From: Penium margaritaceum
Taxonomy: Eukaryota > Streptophyta > Zygnematophyceae > Desmidiales > Peniaceae
DNA: 54,603 bases
Direction: 5' to 3'
NCBI GenBank assembly: GCA_023375785.1
Contig: SZWC01006924.1
Coordinates: forward strand, 41,636-96,238
Positions 12,735-24,890 of this stretch are shown piece by piece (positions within the stretch are counted from its first letter, which is position 1; every line of letters begins with the position of its first letter). The notes under the pieces are model-generated. The model searched no databases. It was not told the DNA's origin and saw only the letters and a program-made list of their open reading frames with translations. The translations under genes and the position numbers were made by a program.

Positions 12735-14540
12735 TGGGTTTGAATTTTGGCTGGAAGTTGGGTTGGAAGTTGGGTTGGATGTTGGGTTGGACGTTGAGTT
12801 GGAAGTTGGGTTGTAAGGTAGGTTGGAGGTTGGGTTGGAAGTTGGATTGGAAGTTGGGTTAGAAGTTGGATTGGAAGTTGGGTTAAAAGTTGGGTTGGAA
12901 GTTGGGTTAGGAGTTTGGTTGGAAGTTGGGATGGAGTTTGGGATGGAAATTGGGTTGGAAGTTGGGTTGGAAGTTGGGTTGAAAGTTGGGTTGGAAGTGG
13001 GGTTGGAAATTGGGTTTGAAGTAAGGTTGAAAGTTGGGGTGGAAGCAGGGTGGGATGCCGGGTTGGAAATTGGGTTGGATTTTGGGTTGGGTGTTGGGTT
13101 TAAAGTTGGGTTGGAAGTTGGGTTGGAAGTTGGGTTGAAGCTAGGTTGGAAGTTGGGATGGAATTTGGGATGAAAGTTGGATTGGAGGTTGGGTTGGAAG
13201 TTGGGTTGGAAGTTGGGTTGGAAGTTGGGTTGAATGTTGGGTTGGAAGTTGGGTTGGACGTTGGGTTGGAAGTTGGGTTGAAAGTTGGATTGGAAGCTGG
13301 GCTGGAAGCCGGGTTAGAAGTTGGTTTGGAAGTTGGGTTGGAAATTGGGTTGGAAGTTGGGTTGGAAAATGGGTTGGACGTTGGGTTGGTAGTTGGGTTG
13401 GAAGTTGGGTAGGAAGTTGGGATGGAAGTTGGGATGGAAGTTGGGTTTGAAATTGGGATAGAAGTTGGGATGGAAGTTGGGCTGGAAGTTGGGTTGGACT
13501 TTGGGCTGGATGTTGGGTTGGAGGATAAGTTGGATGTTGGGTTGGAAGTTGGGTTGGAAGTTGGGTTGAAAGTTGAGTTGGATGTTGGGTTGGAAGTTGG
13601 GTTGGAAGTTGGGTTAGAAGTTGGATTGGAAGATAGTTTGGAAGTTGGGTTGGAAGTTGGGTTGGAAGTTGGGATGGAGTTTAGTTTGGAAGTTGGGTTG
13701 GAAGTTGGGTTGGAAGTTGGGTTGGAAGTTGGGTTGGAAGTTGGGATGGAGTTTAGTTTTGAAGTTGGGTTGGAAGTTGGGCTGGAAGTTGGCATGGAAG
13801 TTGGGATTGAAGTTGGGTTTGAAGTTGGGATGGAAGTTGGGATGGAAGTTGGGCTGGACGTTGGGTTGGAATTTTGGCTAGAAGTTGGGTTGGAAGTTGG
13901 GCTGGATGTTGGGTTGGATGTTGAGTTGGAAGTTTGGTTGTAAGGTAGGTTGGAGGTTGGGTTGGAAGTTGGGTTGGAAGTTGGGTTAGAAGTTGGATTG
14001 GAAGTTGGGTTGGAAGTTGGGTTGAGAGTTGGGTTAGAAGTTCGGTTGGAAGTTGGGATGAAGTTAGGGATGGAAATTGGGTTGAAGTTGGGTTGGAAGT
14101 TGGGTTGGAAGTTGGATTGGAAGTTGGGTTGAAAGTTGGGCTTGAATTTGGGTTGGAAGTTGGGATGGAAACTGGGATGGAAGTTGGGTTGGATGTTGGG
14201 TTGGAAGTTGGTTTGGAAGTTGGGTTAGAAGTTGGGTTTGAAGTTGGGTTGAAATATGGGTTGGAAGCTGAGTTGGATGCTGGGTTGGAAGTTGGGTTGG
14301 AATTTGGGTTGGATGTTGGGTTGAAAGTTGGGTTGGATGTTGGGTTGTAAGTTGGGTTGGAAGCTGGGTTGGAAGTTGGGATGGAATTTGGGATGAAAGT
14401 TGGGTTGGAAGTTGGGTCGGAAGTTGGGTTAGAAGTTGGGTTGGAAGTTGGGTTGCAAGTTGGGTTGGAAGTTGGATTGGAAGTTGGGTTGGAAGTTGGG
14501 TTGGAAGTTAGGTTGGAAGTTGGGTTGGAAGTTGGGTTGG

Positions 14541-14759
14541 NNNNNNNNNNNNNNNNNNNNNNNNNNNNNNNNNNNNNNNNNNNNNNNNNNNNNNNNNNNN
14601 NNNNNNNNNNNNNNNNNNNNNNNNNNNNNNNNNNNNNNNNNNNNNNNNNNNNNNNNNNNNNNNNNNNNNNNNNNNNNNNNNNNNNNNNNNNNNNNNNNNN
14701 NNNNNNNNNNNNNNNNNNNNNNNNNNNNNNNNNNNNNNNNNNNNNNNNNNNNNNNNNNN
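14541..14759. other. Assembly gap (219 N)
   Basis: A run of undetermined bases inside the minisatellite. The flanks are ordinary consensus 12-mers on both sides. The true length and content of the gap cannot be known from this sequence. Confidence 0.99.
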
Positions 14760-17562
14760 TGGAAGTTGGGATGGAAGTTGGGTTGGAAGTTGGGTTGGAA
14801 GTTGGGTTGGAAGCTGGGTTGGAAGTTGGGTTGGAAGTTGGGTTGGAAGTTGGGTTTGAAGTTGGGTTGGAAGTTGGGTTGGAAGTTGGGATGGAAGTTG
14901 GGATGGAAGTTGGGTTTGAAGTTGAAATGGAAGTTGGGATGGAAATTGGTCTGGAAGTTGGGTTGGAATTTTGGCTGGAAGTTGGGTTGGAAGTTGGGCT
15001 GGATGTTGGGTTGGAAGTTGAGTTGGAAGTTGGGTTGTGAGTTGGGTTGGAGGTTGGGTTGGAAGTTGGGTTGAATGATGGGTTAGAAGTTGGATTGGAA
15101 GTTGGGTTGGAAGTTGGGTTAGAAGTTGGGGTGGAAGTTGGGTTGGAAGTTGGGATGGAGTTTGGGATGGAGGTTGGGTTGGAAGTTGGGTTGGACGTTG
15201 GGTTGGTAGTTGGGTTGGAAGTTGGGTTGGAAGTTGGGTTGGAAGTTGGGTTGGAAGTTGGGATGGAAATTGGGATGGAAGTTGTGTTGGATGTTGGGTT
15301 GGAAGTTGGATTGGAGGTTGGGTCGGAAGTTGGGTTTGAAGTTGGGTTGAAAGTTGGGTTGGAAGCTGGGTTGGATGCTGGGTTGGAAGTTGTGTTTGAA
15401 GTTGGGTTGGATGTTGGGTTGGAAGTTGGGTTGGAAGTTGGGTTGGAAGTTGGGTTGGTAGCTGGGTTGGAAATTGGGATGAAAGTTGGGATGAAAGTTC
15501 GGTTGGAAGCTGGGTTGGAAGTTGGGTTTGAAGTTGGGTTGAAAGTTGGGTTGGAAGATTGGATTGGAAGTTGGGTTGGAAGCTGGGTTAACCATTTGGC
15601 TGGAAGTTGGGTTGGAAGTTGGGTTGGAAGTTGGGTGGGGTGTGGGTTGGAAGTTGGGTTGAAAGTTGGGATAGAAGCTGGGTTGGAAGCTGGGTTTGAA
15701 TTTGAGTTGGAAGTTGGGTTGGAAGTTGGGTTTGATGTTGGGTTGGATGTTGGATTGGAAGTTGGGTTCGTAGTTGGGTTGGAAGTTGGGTTGGAAGTTG
15801 GGTTGGTAGTAGGGTTGGAAGTTGGGTTGGATGTTGGGTTGGAAGTTGGGATGGAAGTAGGGCTGGAAGCTGGGTTGGATTTTGGGCTGGAACTTGGGTT
15901 GGAAGTTTGGTTGGATGTTGGGTTGGAAGTCGAGTTGGAAGTTGGGTTGTAAGTTGGGTTGGAGGCTGGGTTGGAGGTTGTGTTGGAAGTTGGGTTAGAG
16001 ATTGAATTAGAAGTTGGGTTGGAAGCTATGTTGGAAGTTGGGTTGGAAGTTGGGTTGGAAGCTGGGTTGCAAGCTGGGTTGGAAGTTGGGATGGAAGTTG
16101 GGATGAAAGTTGGGCTGGAAGTTTGGTGAGAAGTTGGCTTTGAACTTGGATTGGAAGTTGGGTTGAATGTTGGATTGAAATTTGGGTTGGAAGTTGGGTT
16201 GGACGTTGGGCTGGAAGTTTGTTTAGAAGTTGGGTTGGGAGTTGGGTTGAAAGTGGGGATGGAAGTTGGGATGAAAGCTGGGTTGGAAGCTGGGTTGGAA
16301 TTTGGGCTCGAAGTTGGGTAGCAAGTTGGGTTAGAAGTTGGATTGGAGGGTGGGTTGGAAGTTGGGTTGGAAGTTGGGTTGGAAGTTGGGATGGAAGTCG
16401 GGATGGAAGTTAATATGGAAGTTGGGTTGGAAGTTGGGTTGGAAGTTGGGTTGGAAGTTGGGTTGGAAGCTGGGTTGGAAGCTGGGTTGGAAGTTGGGTT
16501 GGAAGTTGGGTTGACAGTTGGGTTGAAAGCTGGGTTGGAAGTTAGGTTGGAAGTTGGGTTGGAAGTTGGATTGGAAGGTGGGTTGGAAGTTGGGTTGGAA
16601 GTTGGGTTGGAAGTTAAGATGGATTTTGGGGTGGAAGTTGGGTTGGAAGTTGGATTGGAAGTTTTGTTGGAAGTTGGGTTGGAAGTTGGGTTGGAACTTG
16701 GGTTGGAAGTTGGGATGCAAATTGGGATAGAAGTTGGGTTAGAAGTTGGGTTGAAGCCTGAATTGGAAGTTGGTTTCAAAGTTGGGTTAGACGTTGGGTT
16801 GAAAATTGGATTGGAAGCTGGGTTGGATGCTGGGTTTGAAGTTGGGTTGGAAGTTGGGTGGAAGTTGGGTTGGAAGTAAGGTTGGAAGTTGGGTTGTAAG
16901 CTGGGTTGGAAATTGGGATGGAAGTTGGGATGAAAGTTGGGTTGGAAGTTGGATTGGAAGTTGGGTTGGAAGTTGGGTTGAAAGTTGGGTTGGAAGTTGG
17001 GTTGGAAGTTGGATTGGAAGTTGGGTTGGAAGTTGGGTTGAAAGTTGGGTTGGAAGTTGGGTTGGAAGTTGGATTGGAAGTTGGGATGGAAGTTGGGATA
17101 AAAGTTGGGCTGGAAGTTGGGTTGGATGTTTGGTTGGAAGTTGGGTTGGAAGTTGTGTTGGAAGTTGGATTGAAAGTCGGGTTTGAAGTTGGGTTGAAAG
17201 CTGGGTTGGAAGTTGGGTTGGAAGTTGGGTTGGAAGTTGGGTTGGAATTTTGGGTAGAAGTTGGGATGGAAGTTGGGATGGAAGTTGGGTTGGAAGTTGG
17301 GTTTGAATTTGGGTTGGAAGTTGGGTTGGAAGTTGGGTTATAAGTTTGGTTGGAAGCTATGTTGGAAGTTGGGTTGGAAGCTGGGTTGGAAGCTGGGTTG
17401 GAAGCTGGGTTGGAAGTTGGGTTGGAAGTTGGGTTGGAAGTTGGGTTGGAAGTTGGGTTGGAAGTTGGGTTGGAAGTTGGGTTGGAAGTTGGATTGGAAG
17501 TGGGGTTGGAAGTTGGGTTGAAAGTTGGGTTGGAAGTTGGATTGGAAGTTGGGTTGGAAGTT

Positions 17563-18570
17563 GGGATGAAAGTTGGGTTGGAAGTTGGATTGGAAGTTGG
17601 GTTGGAAGTTGGGATGAAAGTTGGGTTGGAAGTTGGATTGGAAGTTGGGTTGGAAGTTGGGATGAAAGTTGGGTTGGAAGTTGGATTGGAAGTTGGGTTG
17701 GAAGTTGGGATGAAAGTTGGGTTGGAAGTTGGATTGGAAGTTGGGTTGGAAGTTGGGATGAAAGTTGGGTTGGAAGTTGGATTGGAAGTTGGGTTGGAAG
17801 TTGGGATGAAAGTTGGGTTGGAAGTTGGATTGGAAGTTGGGTTGGAAGTTGGGATGAAAGTTGGGTTGGAAGTTGGATTGGAAGTTGGGTTGGAAGTTGG
17901 GATGAAAGTTGGGTTGGAAGTTGGATTGGAAGTTGGGTTGGAAGTTGGGATGAAAGTTGGGTTGGAAGTTGGATTGGAAGTTGGGTTGGAAGTTGGGATG
18001 AAAGTTGGGTTGGAAGTTGGATTGGAAGTTGGGTTGGAAGTTGGGATGAAAGTTGGGTTGGAAGTTGGATTGGAAGTTGGGTTGGAAGTTGGGATGAAAG
18101 TTGGGTTGGAAGTTGGATTGGAAGTTGGGTTGGAAGTTGGGATGAAAGTTGGGTTGGAAGTTGGATTGGAAGTTGGGTTGGAAGTTGGGATGAAAGTTGG
18201 GTTGGAAGTTGGATTGGAAGTTGGGTTGGAAGTTGGGATGAAAGTTGGGTTGGAAGTTGGATTGGAAGTTGGGTTGGAAGTTGGGATGAAAGTTGGGTTG
18301 GAAGTTGGATTGGAAGTTGGGTTGGAAGTTGGGATGAAAGTTGGGTTGGAAGTTGGATTGGAAGTTGGGTTGGAAGTTGGGATGAAAGTTGGGTTGGAAG
18401 TTGGATTGGAAGTTGGGTTGGAAGTTGGGATGAAAGTTGGGTTGGAAGTTGGATTGGAAGTTGGGTTGGAAGTTGGGATGAAAGTTGGGTTGGAAGTTGG
18501 ATTGGAAGTTGGGTTGGAAGTTGGGATGAAAGTTGGGTTGGAAGTTGGATTGGAAGTTGGGTTGGAAGTT
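17563..18570. repeat. Higher-order repeat: 21 x 48 bp
   Basis: GGGATGAAAG recurs exactly every 48 bp from 17563 to 18523, giving 21 copies of a four-unit block (variants ATGAAAG, TTGGAAG, ATTGGAAG, TTGGAAG). The copies look identical by eye. The block before 17563 is a near-copy with GGGTTGAAAG in the marker position and may be the ancestral form. Confidence 0.96.
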
Positions 18571-19219
18571 GGGTTGGAAGTGGGGTTGGAAGTTGGGTTA
18601 GAAGTTGGGTCGGAAGTTGGGTTGGAAGTTGGGTTGGAAGTTGGGTTGGAAGTTGGGTTGAAACTGGGTTTGAAGCTGGATTGGATGCTGGGTTGGAAGT
18701 TGGGTAGGAACTTGGGTTGGAAGTTGGGTTGGAAGTTTTGTTCGAAGTTGGATTGGAAGTTTGGTTTGAAGTTGGGTTTGAAGTTGGGATGGAAGTTGGG
18801 ATGATAGTTGGGTTGGAAGTTTGGTTGGAAGCTGGGTTGGAAGTTAAGTTGGAAGTTGGGTTGGAAGTTGGATTGGAAGTTGAGTTGGAAGTGGGGATTG
18901 AAGTTGGGATGGAAGTTAGGAAGGAAGTTGTGTTGGAAGTTGGGTTGGAAGTTGGGTTGGAATTTGGGCTGGAAGTTGGGTTGAAAGTTGGGTTAGAAGC
19001 TGGGTTGGAAGCTTGGTTGGAAGTTGGGCTGGAAGTTGGATTAGAAATTGGGTTTGAACTTGGGTTGGAAGCTGGGTTGGAAGTTGGGTTGGAATTTGGG
19101 TTTGAAGTTGGGTTGGAAGTTGGGATGAAGGTTGGGATGGAAGTTGGGTTTGAAGTTGGGATGGAAGTTGGGATGGAAGTTGGGTTAGAAATTATGTTAG
19201 AAGTTGGGTTGGAAGTTGG

Positions 19220-19440
19220 GTTGGAAGTTGGATTGGAAGTTCGGTTGGAAGTTGGGTTGGAAGTTGGGTTGGAAGTTGGGTTGGAAGTTGGGATGGAAAT
19301 TTGGATGGAAGTTGGGTTGGAAGTTGGGTTGGAAGTTGGATTGGAAGTTCGGTTGGAAGTTGGGTTGGAAGTTGGGTTGGAAGTTGGGTTGGAAGTTGGG
19401 ATGGAAATTTGGATGGAAGTTGGGTTGGAAGTTGGGTTGG
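19220..19440. repeat. Tandem duplication, 108-bp period
   Basis: GGGATGGAAATTTGGATGG occurs at 19290 and 19398, each preceded by GGATTGGAAGTTCGG. The block is nine 12-mers. Confidence 0.9.
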
Positions 19441-20359
19441 AAGTTGGATTGGAAGTTGGATTGAAACCTGGGTTTGAAGTTGGGCAGGAAGTTGGGCTGA
19501 AAGATGAATTGGAACTTGGGTTGAAAGGTGGTTTAAAGTTGGGTTGATAGCTGGATTGAAAGTTGGGTTGGAAGTTGGGTTGGGAGTTGGGTTGGAAGTT
19601 GGGTTGGAAATAGTGTTGGAAGATGGATTGGATGTTGGGTTGAAAAATGGGTTGGCAGTTGGGTTGGAAGTTGGTTTGGAGGTTGGGTTGGAAGTTGGGT
19701 TGGAAGTTGGGTAGGAAGTTGGGATGGAAGTTGGGATGGGAGCTGGTTTGGAAATTTGGTTGGAAGTTGCATTTGAGGTTTGGTTGGAAGTTGGGTTTGA
19801 AGTTGGGTTGGAAGTTGGGTTGAAAGTTGGGTTGGAAGCTGGGTTGGAGGCTGGGTTGTAAGTTGGGTTGGAAGTTTGGTTGGAAGTTGGGTTGCAAGTT
19901 GGGTTGGAAGTTGGGTTGGAAGTTGGGATGGAAGTTGGGATGGAAGTTGGGATGGAAGTTGGGATGGAACTTGGGTTGGAAGTTGGGTTGTACGTTGGGT
20001 TGGAAGTTCTGTTGGAAATTAGGTTGGAAGTTGGGTTGGAAGTTGGATTGGAAGGTGGGTTGGAAGTTGGGTTGGAAGTTGCGTTGAAAGTTGGGTTTGA
20101 AGCTAGGTTACATGCTGGGTTCGAAGTTGGGTACAAATTTAGGCTGGAAGCTGGGTTGGAAGTTGCGTCGGAAGATGGGTTGGAAGTTGGGTTGGAAGTT
20201 GGGATGGAAGTTGGGGTGAAAGTTGAGATGGAAGTTAAGCTGGACGTTTGGTTGGAAGTTGGGTTGGAAGTTGGACTGGAAGTTGGGTTGGAAGTTGGGT
20301 TGGAAGTTGGGTTGGAAGCTGGATTGGAAATTGGGTTGGAAGTTGGGTTGGAAGTTGGG

Positions 20360-21091
20360 TTAGAAGTTGGGTTAGAAGTTGGGTTAGAAGTTGGGTTAGA
20401 AGTTGGGTTAGAAGTTGGGTTAGAAGTTGGGTTAGAAGTTGGGTTAGAAGTTGGGTTAGAAGTTGGGTTAGAAGTTGGGTTAGAAGTTGGGTTAGAAGTT
20501 GGGTTAGAAGTTGGGTTAGAAGTTGGGTTAGAAGTTGGGTTAGAAGTTGGGTTAGAAGTTGGGTTAGAAGTTGGGTTAGAAGTTGGGTTAGAAGTTGGGT
20601 TAGAAGTTGGGTTAGAAGTTGGGTTAGAAGTTGGGTTAGAAGTTGGGTTAGAAGTTGGGTTAGAAGTTGGGTTAGAAGTTGGGTTAGAAGTTGGGTTAGA
20701 AGTTGGGTTAGAAGTTGGGTTAGAAGTTGGGTTAGAAGTTGGGTTAGAAGTTGGGTTAGAAGTTGGGTTAGAAGTTGGGTTAGAAGTTGGGTTAGAAGTT
20801 GGGTTAGAAGTTGGGTTAGAAGTTGGGTTAGAAGTTGGGTTAGAAGTTGGGTTAGAAGTTGGGTTAGAAGTTGGGTTAGAAGTTGGGTTAGAAGTTGGGT
20901 TAGAAGTTGGGTTAGAAGTTGGGTTAGAAGTTGGGTTAGAAGTTGGGTTAGAAGTTGGGTTAGAAGTTGGGTTAGAAGTTGGGTTAGAAGTTGGGTTAGA
21001 AGTTGGGTTAGAAGTTGGGTTAGAAGTTGGGTTAGAAGTTGGGTTAGAAGTTGGGTTAGAAGTTGGGTTAGAAGTTGGGTTAGAAGTTGGG
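20360..21091. repeat. Homogeneous run: 61 perfect copies of TTAGAAGTTGGG
   Basis: Sixty-one consecutive identical 12-mers of the variant TTAGAAGTTGGG (G to A at the third base of the consensus), with no interruption. Two more such units follow at about 21126-21145. The variant puts a TAG in every unit of one forward frame, so one frame contains 61 consecutive in-frame stops. The other two forward frames stay open. Confidence 0.97.
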
Positions 21092-23740
21092 TTGGAAGTT
21101 GGGTTGGAAGTTGGGTGGGAAGTTGGGTTAGAATTTGGGTTAGAAGTTGGGTTGGAAGTTGGGTTGGAATTTGGGATCGAAGTGGGGTTGGAAGTTGAGT
21201 TGGAAGTTGGATTGGAAGTTGGGTTGGAGGTTGGGTCGGAAGTTGGGTTGAAAGATGGGTCAGAAGCTGGGTTGGATGCTGGGTTGGAAGTTGGGCTGGA
21301 AGTTGGGTTGAAAGTTGCGTGTTAAGTTGGGTTAGAAGTTGACTTGGAAGTTGGATTGGATGCTGGGTTGGAAATTGGGTTGGAAATTGGGATGGAAGTT
21401 GGGATGAAAGTTGGGTTGGAGGTTGGGTTGGAAGTTGGGTTGGAAGTTGGGTTGGAAGTTGGGTTGGAAGTTGGGCTGGAAGTTGGGTTGGAAGTTGGGT
21501 TTGAAGTTGGGACGGAAGCTTGGATGATAGTTGGGTTGGAAGTTTGGTTAAAAGTTGGGCTGAAAATTGGGATCGAAGTTGGGATGGAAGCTGGGTTGGA
21601 AGTTGGGTTGGAAGTTGGGATGGAGTTGGGATGAAGGCTGGATAGGAAGTTGGATTGGAAGCTAGGTTGGAAGTTGGGTTGGAAAGTGAAATGGAAGTTG
21701 GGATGGAATTTGGGTTGTGGATTTGTTTGAAAGTTGGGTTGGAGGTTGGGTTTGGAGTTGGGTTGAAGGTTGGGTTGGAAGTTCGGTTTGAAGTTGGGGT
21801 TGAAGTTGGGTTGAAAGCTGGGTTGGTAGTTGGATTGAAAGTTGGGTTGGAAGTTGGATTGGAAGTTGGGATGGAAGTTGTGTTGGGGGTTGGGTTCGAA
21901 GTTGGATTGGAAGTTCGGTTGGAAGTTGGTATGGAGGTTGGGATGGAAAATAGATTGGAAGTTGGGTTGGAATTTGGGTTGGAACTTGGGTTGGAAGTTG
22001 GGTTTGAAGTTGGGTTGGAAGTTGGGTTGGAAGTTGGGATGAAAGTTGGGATGGAAGTTGGTATGGATGTTGGGTTCGAAGTTTGGTTGGAAGTTGGGTT
22101 GGAAGTTGGGTTGGAAGTTGGGTTGGAAGTTGGGTTGAAGGTTGGGTTGGAATCTAGGTTAGAAGCTGGGTTGGAAGCTACGTTGGACGCTGGGTTGGAA
22201 GTCGGGTTGGATTTTGGGATGTAAATTGGGCTGGAACATGGGTTTAAACTTGGGATGGAAGTTGGGATGGAAGTTGGGTTGGAAGTTGGGTTGCACGTTG
22301 GGTCGGAAGTTGGTTTGGACGTTGGGTTGGATGTTGGGTTGGAAGTTGAGTTGGAAGATGGGTTCAAAGTTGGGTTGGAATTTGGGTTGAAAGTTGGGTT
22401 GGAAGCTGGGTTGGATGCTGGGTTGGAAATTGGGTTGGAAGTTTTGTTGGAAGTTGGTTTGGAAGTTGGGTCGGAAGTAGGGTTAGAAGTTGGGTTGGAA
22501 ACTGGGTTGGAAGTTGGGTTGGAAGTTGGGTTGGAACTTGGGTTGGAGGCTGGGTTGGAATTTGGGTTGGAAGTTGGGTTGGAAGTACGGATGGAAGTTG
22601 GGTTGGATGTTTCGTCGGAAGTTGGGTTAGAAGTTGGGTTGGAAGTTGGGTTGGAATTTGGGTTGGACGTTGGGTCGGAAGCTGGTTTGGACGTTGGGTA
22701 GGACGTTGGGTTGGAAGTTGAGTTTGAAGATGGGTTCAAAGTTGGGTTGGAAGTTGGGTTGAAAGTTGGGTTGGAAGCTGTGTTGGATGCTGGGTTGGAA
22801 GTTGCGTTGGAAGTTGTGTTGGAAGTTGGTTTGGAAGTTGGGTTGGAAGTTGGGTTGGAAGTTGGGTTGGAAACTAGGTTGGAAGTTGGGTTAGACGTTG
22901 GGTTGGAACTTGTGTTGGAGGCTGGGTTGTAATTTGGGTTGGAAGTTGGGTTGAAAGTTAGGATGGAAGTTGGGATGGAAGTTGGGTTGGAAGTTGGGCT
23001 GGAAGTTGGGTTGAATGTTGGATTAGAAGTTGGGTTGAACGTTCGGTTGGAAGTTGGGTTGAGAGTTGGATTGGAAGCTGGGTTACAAGCTGGGTTAGAA
23101 GTTGGGTTGGGAGTTGGGTTGGAAGCTGGGTTGGAAGTTTGGTTGGAAGTTGGGTGGGAGGTTGGGTTGGAAGTTGGGATGGAAGTTGGGATGGAAGTTG
23201 GGTTGAAAATTGGGTTGGAAGTTGAGTTGGAAGTTAGGTTGGAAGTTGGATTGGAAGTTGGGTTGAAAGATGGGTTGGAAGCTGGGTTAGAAGCTGGGTT
23301 GGAAGTTGGGTTGGAAGTAGGGTTGGAAGTTGGGTTGGAAGTTGGATTGGAAGTTGAGTTGGATGATGGGAGGGAATTTGGGATGGAAGTTGGGTTTCAA
23401 GTTGGGATGAAAGTTGGGTTGGGAGTTGGGTTGGAAGTTGGGTTGAAAGTTGGGTTCGAAGTTGGATTGGAAGTTGGGTTGACCGTTGGGATGGAAGTTG
23501 AGCTAGAAGTTGGGTTGGAAGTTCTGTTGGAAGTTGGGTTCGAAGTTGGGTTGGACGTTGGTTGGAAGTTGGGTTGGAGGTTGGGTTGGAAGTTGGATTG
23601 GAAGTTGGGTTGGATGTTGGGTTGGAAGTTGGGTTTGAAGTTGGGTTGGAAGTTGGGATGGAGGTGGGATGGAAAGTGGTTTGGAAGGTGGGTTGGAAGT
23701 TGGGTTGGACGTTGGGATGGAAGTTGGGTTGGAAGTTGGG

Positions 23741-24230
23741 ATGGAAATTGGGTTGAAAGTTGGGTTGGAAGTTGGGTTGAAAGTTGGCTTGGAAGCTGGG
23801 CTGGATGCTGGGTTGGAAGTTGGGTTGGAAGTTGGATTGAAAGTTGGGTTGGAAGTTAGGTTGGAAGTTGGATTGGAAGTTGGGTTGGACGTTGGGTTGG
23901 AAGTTGAGATGGAAATTGGGTTGAAAGTTGGGTTGGAAGTTGGGTTGAAAGTTGGCTTGGAAGCTGGGCTGGATGCTGGGTTGGAAGTTGGGTTGGAAGT
24001 TGGATTGAAAGTTGGGTTGGAAGTTAGGTTGGAAGTTGGATTGGAAGTTGGGTTGGACGTTGGGTTGGAAGTTGGGTTGGAAGTTGGGTTGGAAATTGGG
24101 TTGGAAGTTGGGTTGGAAGTTGGGTTGGAAGTTGGGTTTGACGTTGGGTTGGAAGTTGAGATGGAAATTGGGTTGAAAGTTGGGTTGGAAGTTGGGTTGA
24201 AAGTTGGGTTGGAAGCTTGGTTGTATGCTG
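23741..24230. repeat. Block duplication, 168- and 252-bp spacing
   Basis: ATGGAAATTGGGTTGAAAG begins at 23741, 23909 and 24161. The first two copies also share GGCTTGGAAGCTGGGCTGG and GGATGCTGGG. Spacings are 14 x 12 and 21 x 12 bp; the third copy is more diverged. Confidence 0.88.
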
Positions 24231-24739
24231 GGTTGGAAGTTGGGTTGGAAGTTGTGTTGGAAGTTAGGTTGGAAGCTGGGATGGAAGTTGGGATGGAAGT
24301 TGGGAAGGGAGTTGGGTTGGAAGTTGGGTTGGAAGTTGGGTCGGAAGTTGAGTGGGAAGTTGGGTTGGAAGTTGGATTGAAAATTCGGTTGGAAGCTGTG
24401 TTAGAAGTTGGGTTGGAAGTTGGGTAGAGAAGTTGGGTTGGAAGTTGGATTGGAAATTGGGTTGGAAGCTAGGTAAGACGTTGGGTTAGAAGTTGGGTTG
24501 GATGTTGGGACGGAAGTTGGGATGGAAGTTGGGTTTGAAGCTGGGATGGAAGTTGGGGCTCGAAGTTGGGTTAGAAGTTGTGTTGGAAGTCGGATTGGAA
24601 GTTGGGCTGGAAGATGGGTTGGACGTTGGGATGGAAGTTGGGTTGAAAGTTGGGTTGGAAGTTGGGTTGGAAGTTGGGTTGGAAGTTGGGTTTGAAGTCG
24701 AGTTGGAAGTTGGGTTGGAAGTTGGGCTGGAAGTTGGGT

Positions 24740-24890
24740 TGGAAGTTGGGATGGAAGTTGGGTTGGAAGTTGGGTTTGAATATGGGAGGCAAATTGGGTT
24801 GGAAGTTGGGCTGGAAGTTGGGTTGGAAGTTGGGATGGAAGTTGGGTTGGAAGTTGGGTTTGAATATGGGAGGCAAATTGGGTTGGAAGT
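24740..24890. repeat. Tandem duplication, 84-bp period
   Basis: The rare string TATGGGAGGCAAATTGGG occurs at 24781 and 24865 with matching neighbours. Confidence 0.9.

Noticed and set aside
20360..21091. Telomeric repeat tract
   Set aside because: GGGTTAG occurs in each unit, but the period is 12 bp with AAGTT between. Plant telomeres are TTTAGGG or TTAGGG with 6-7-bp periods.
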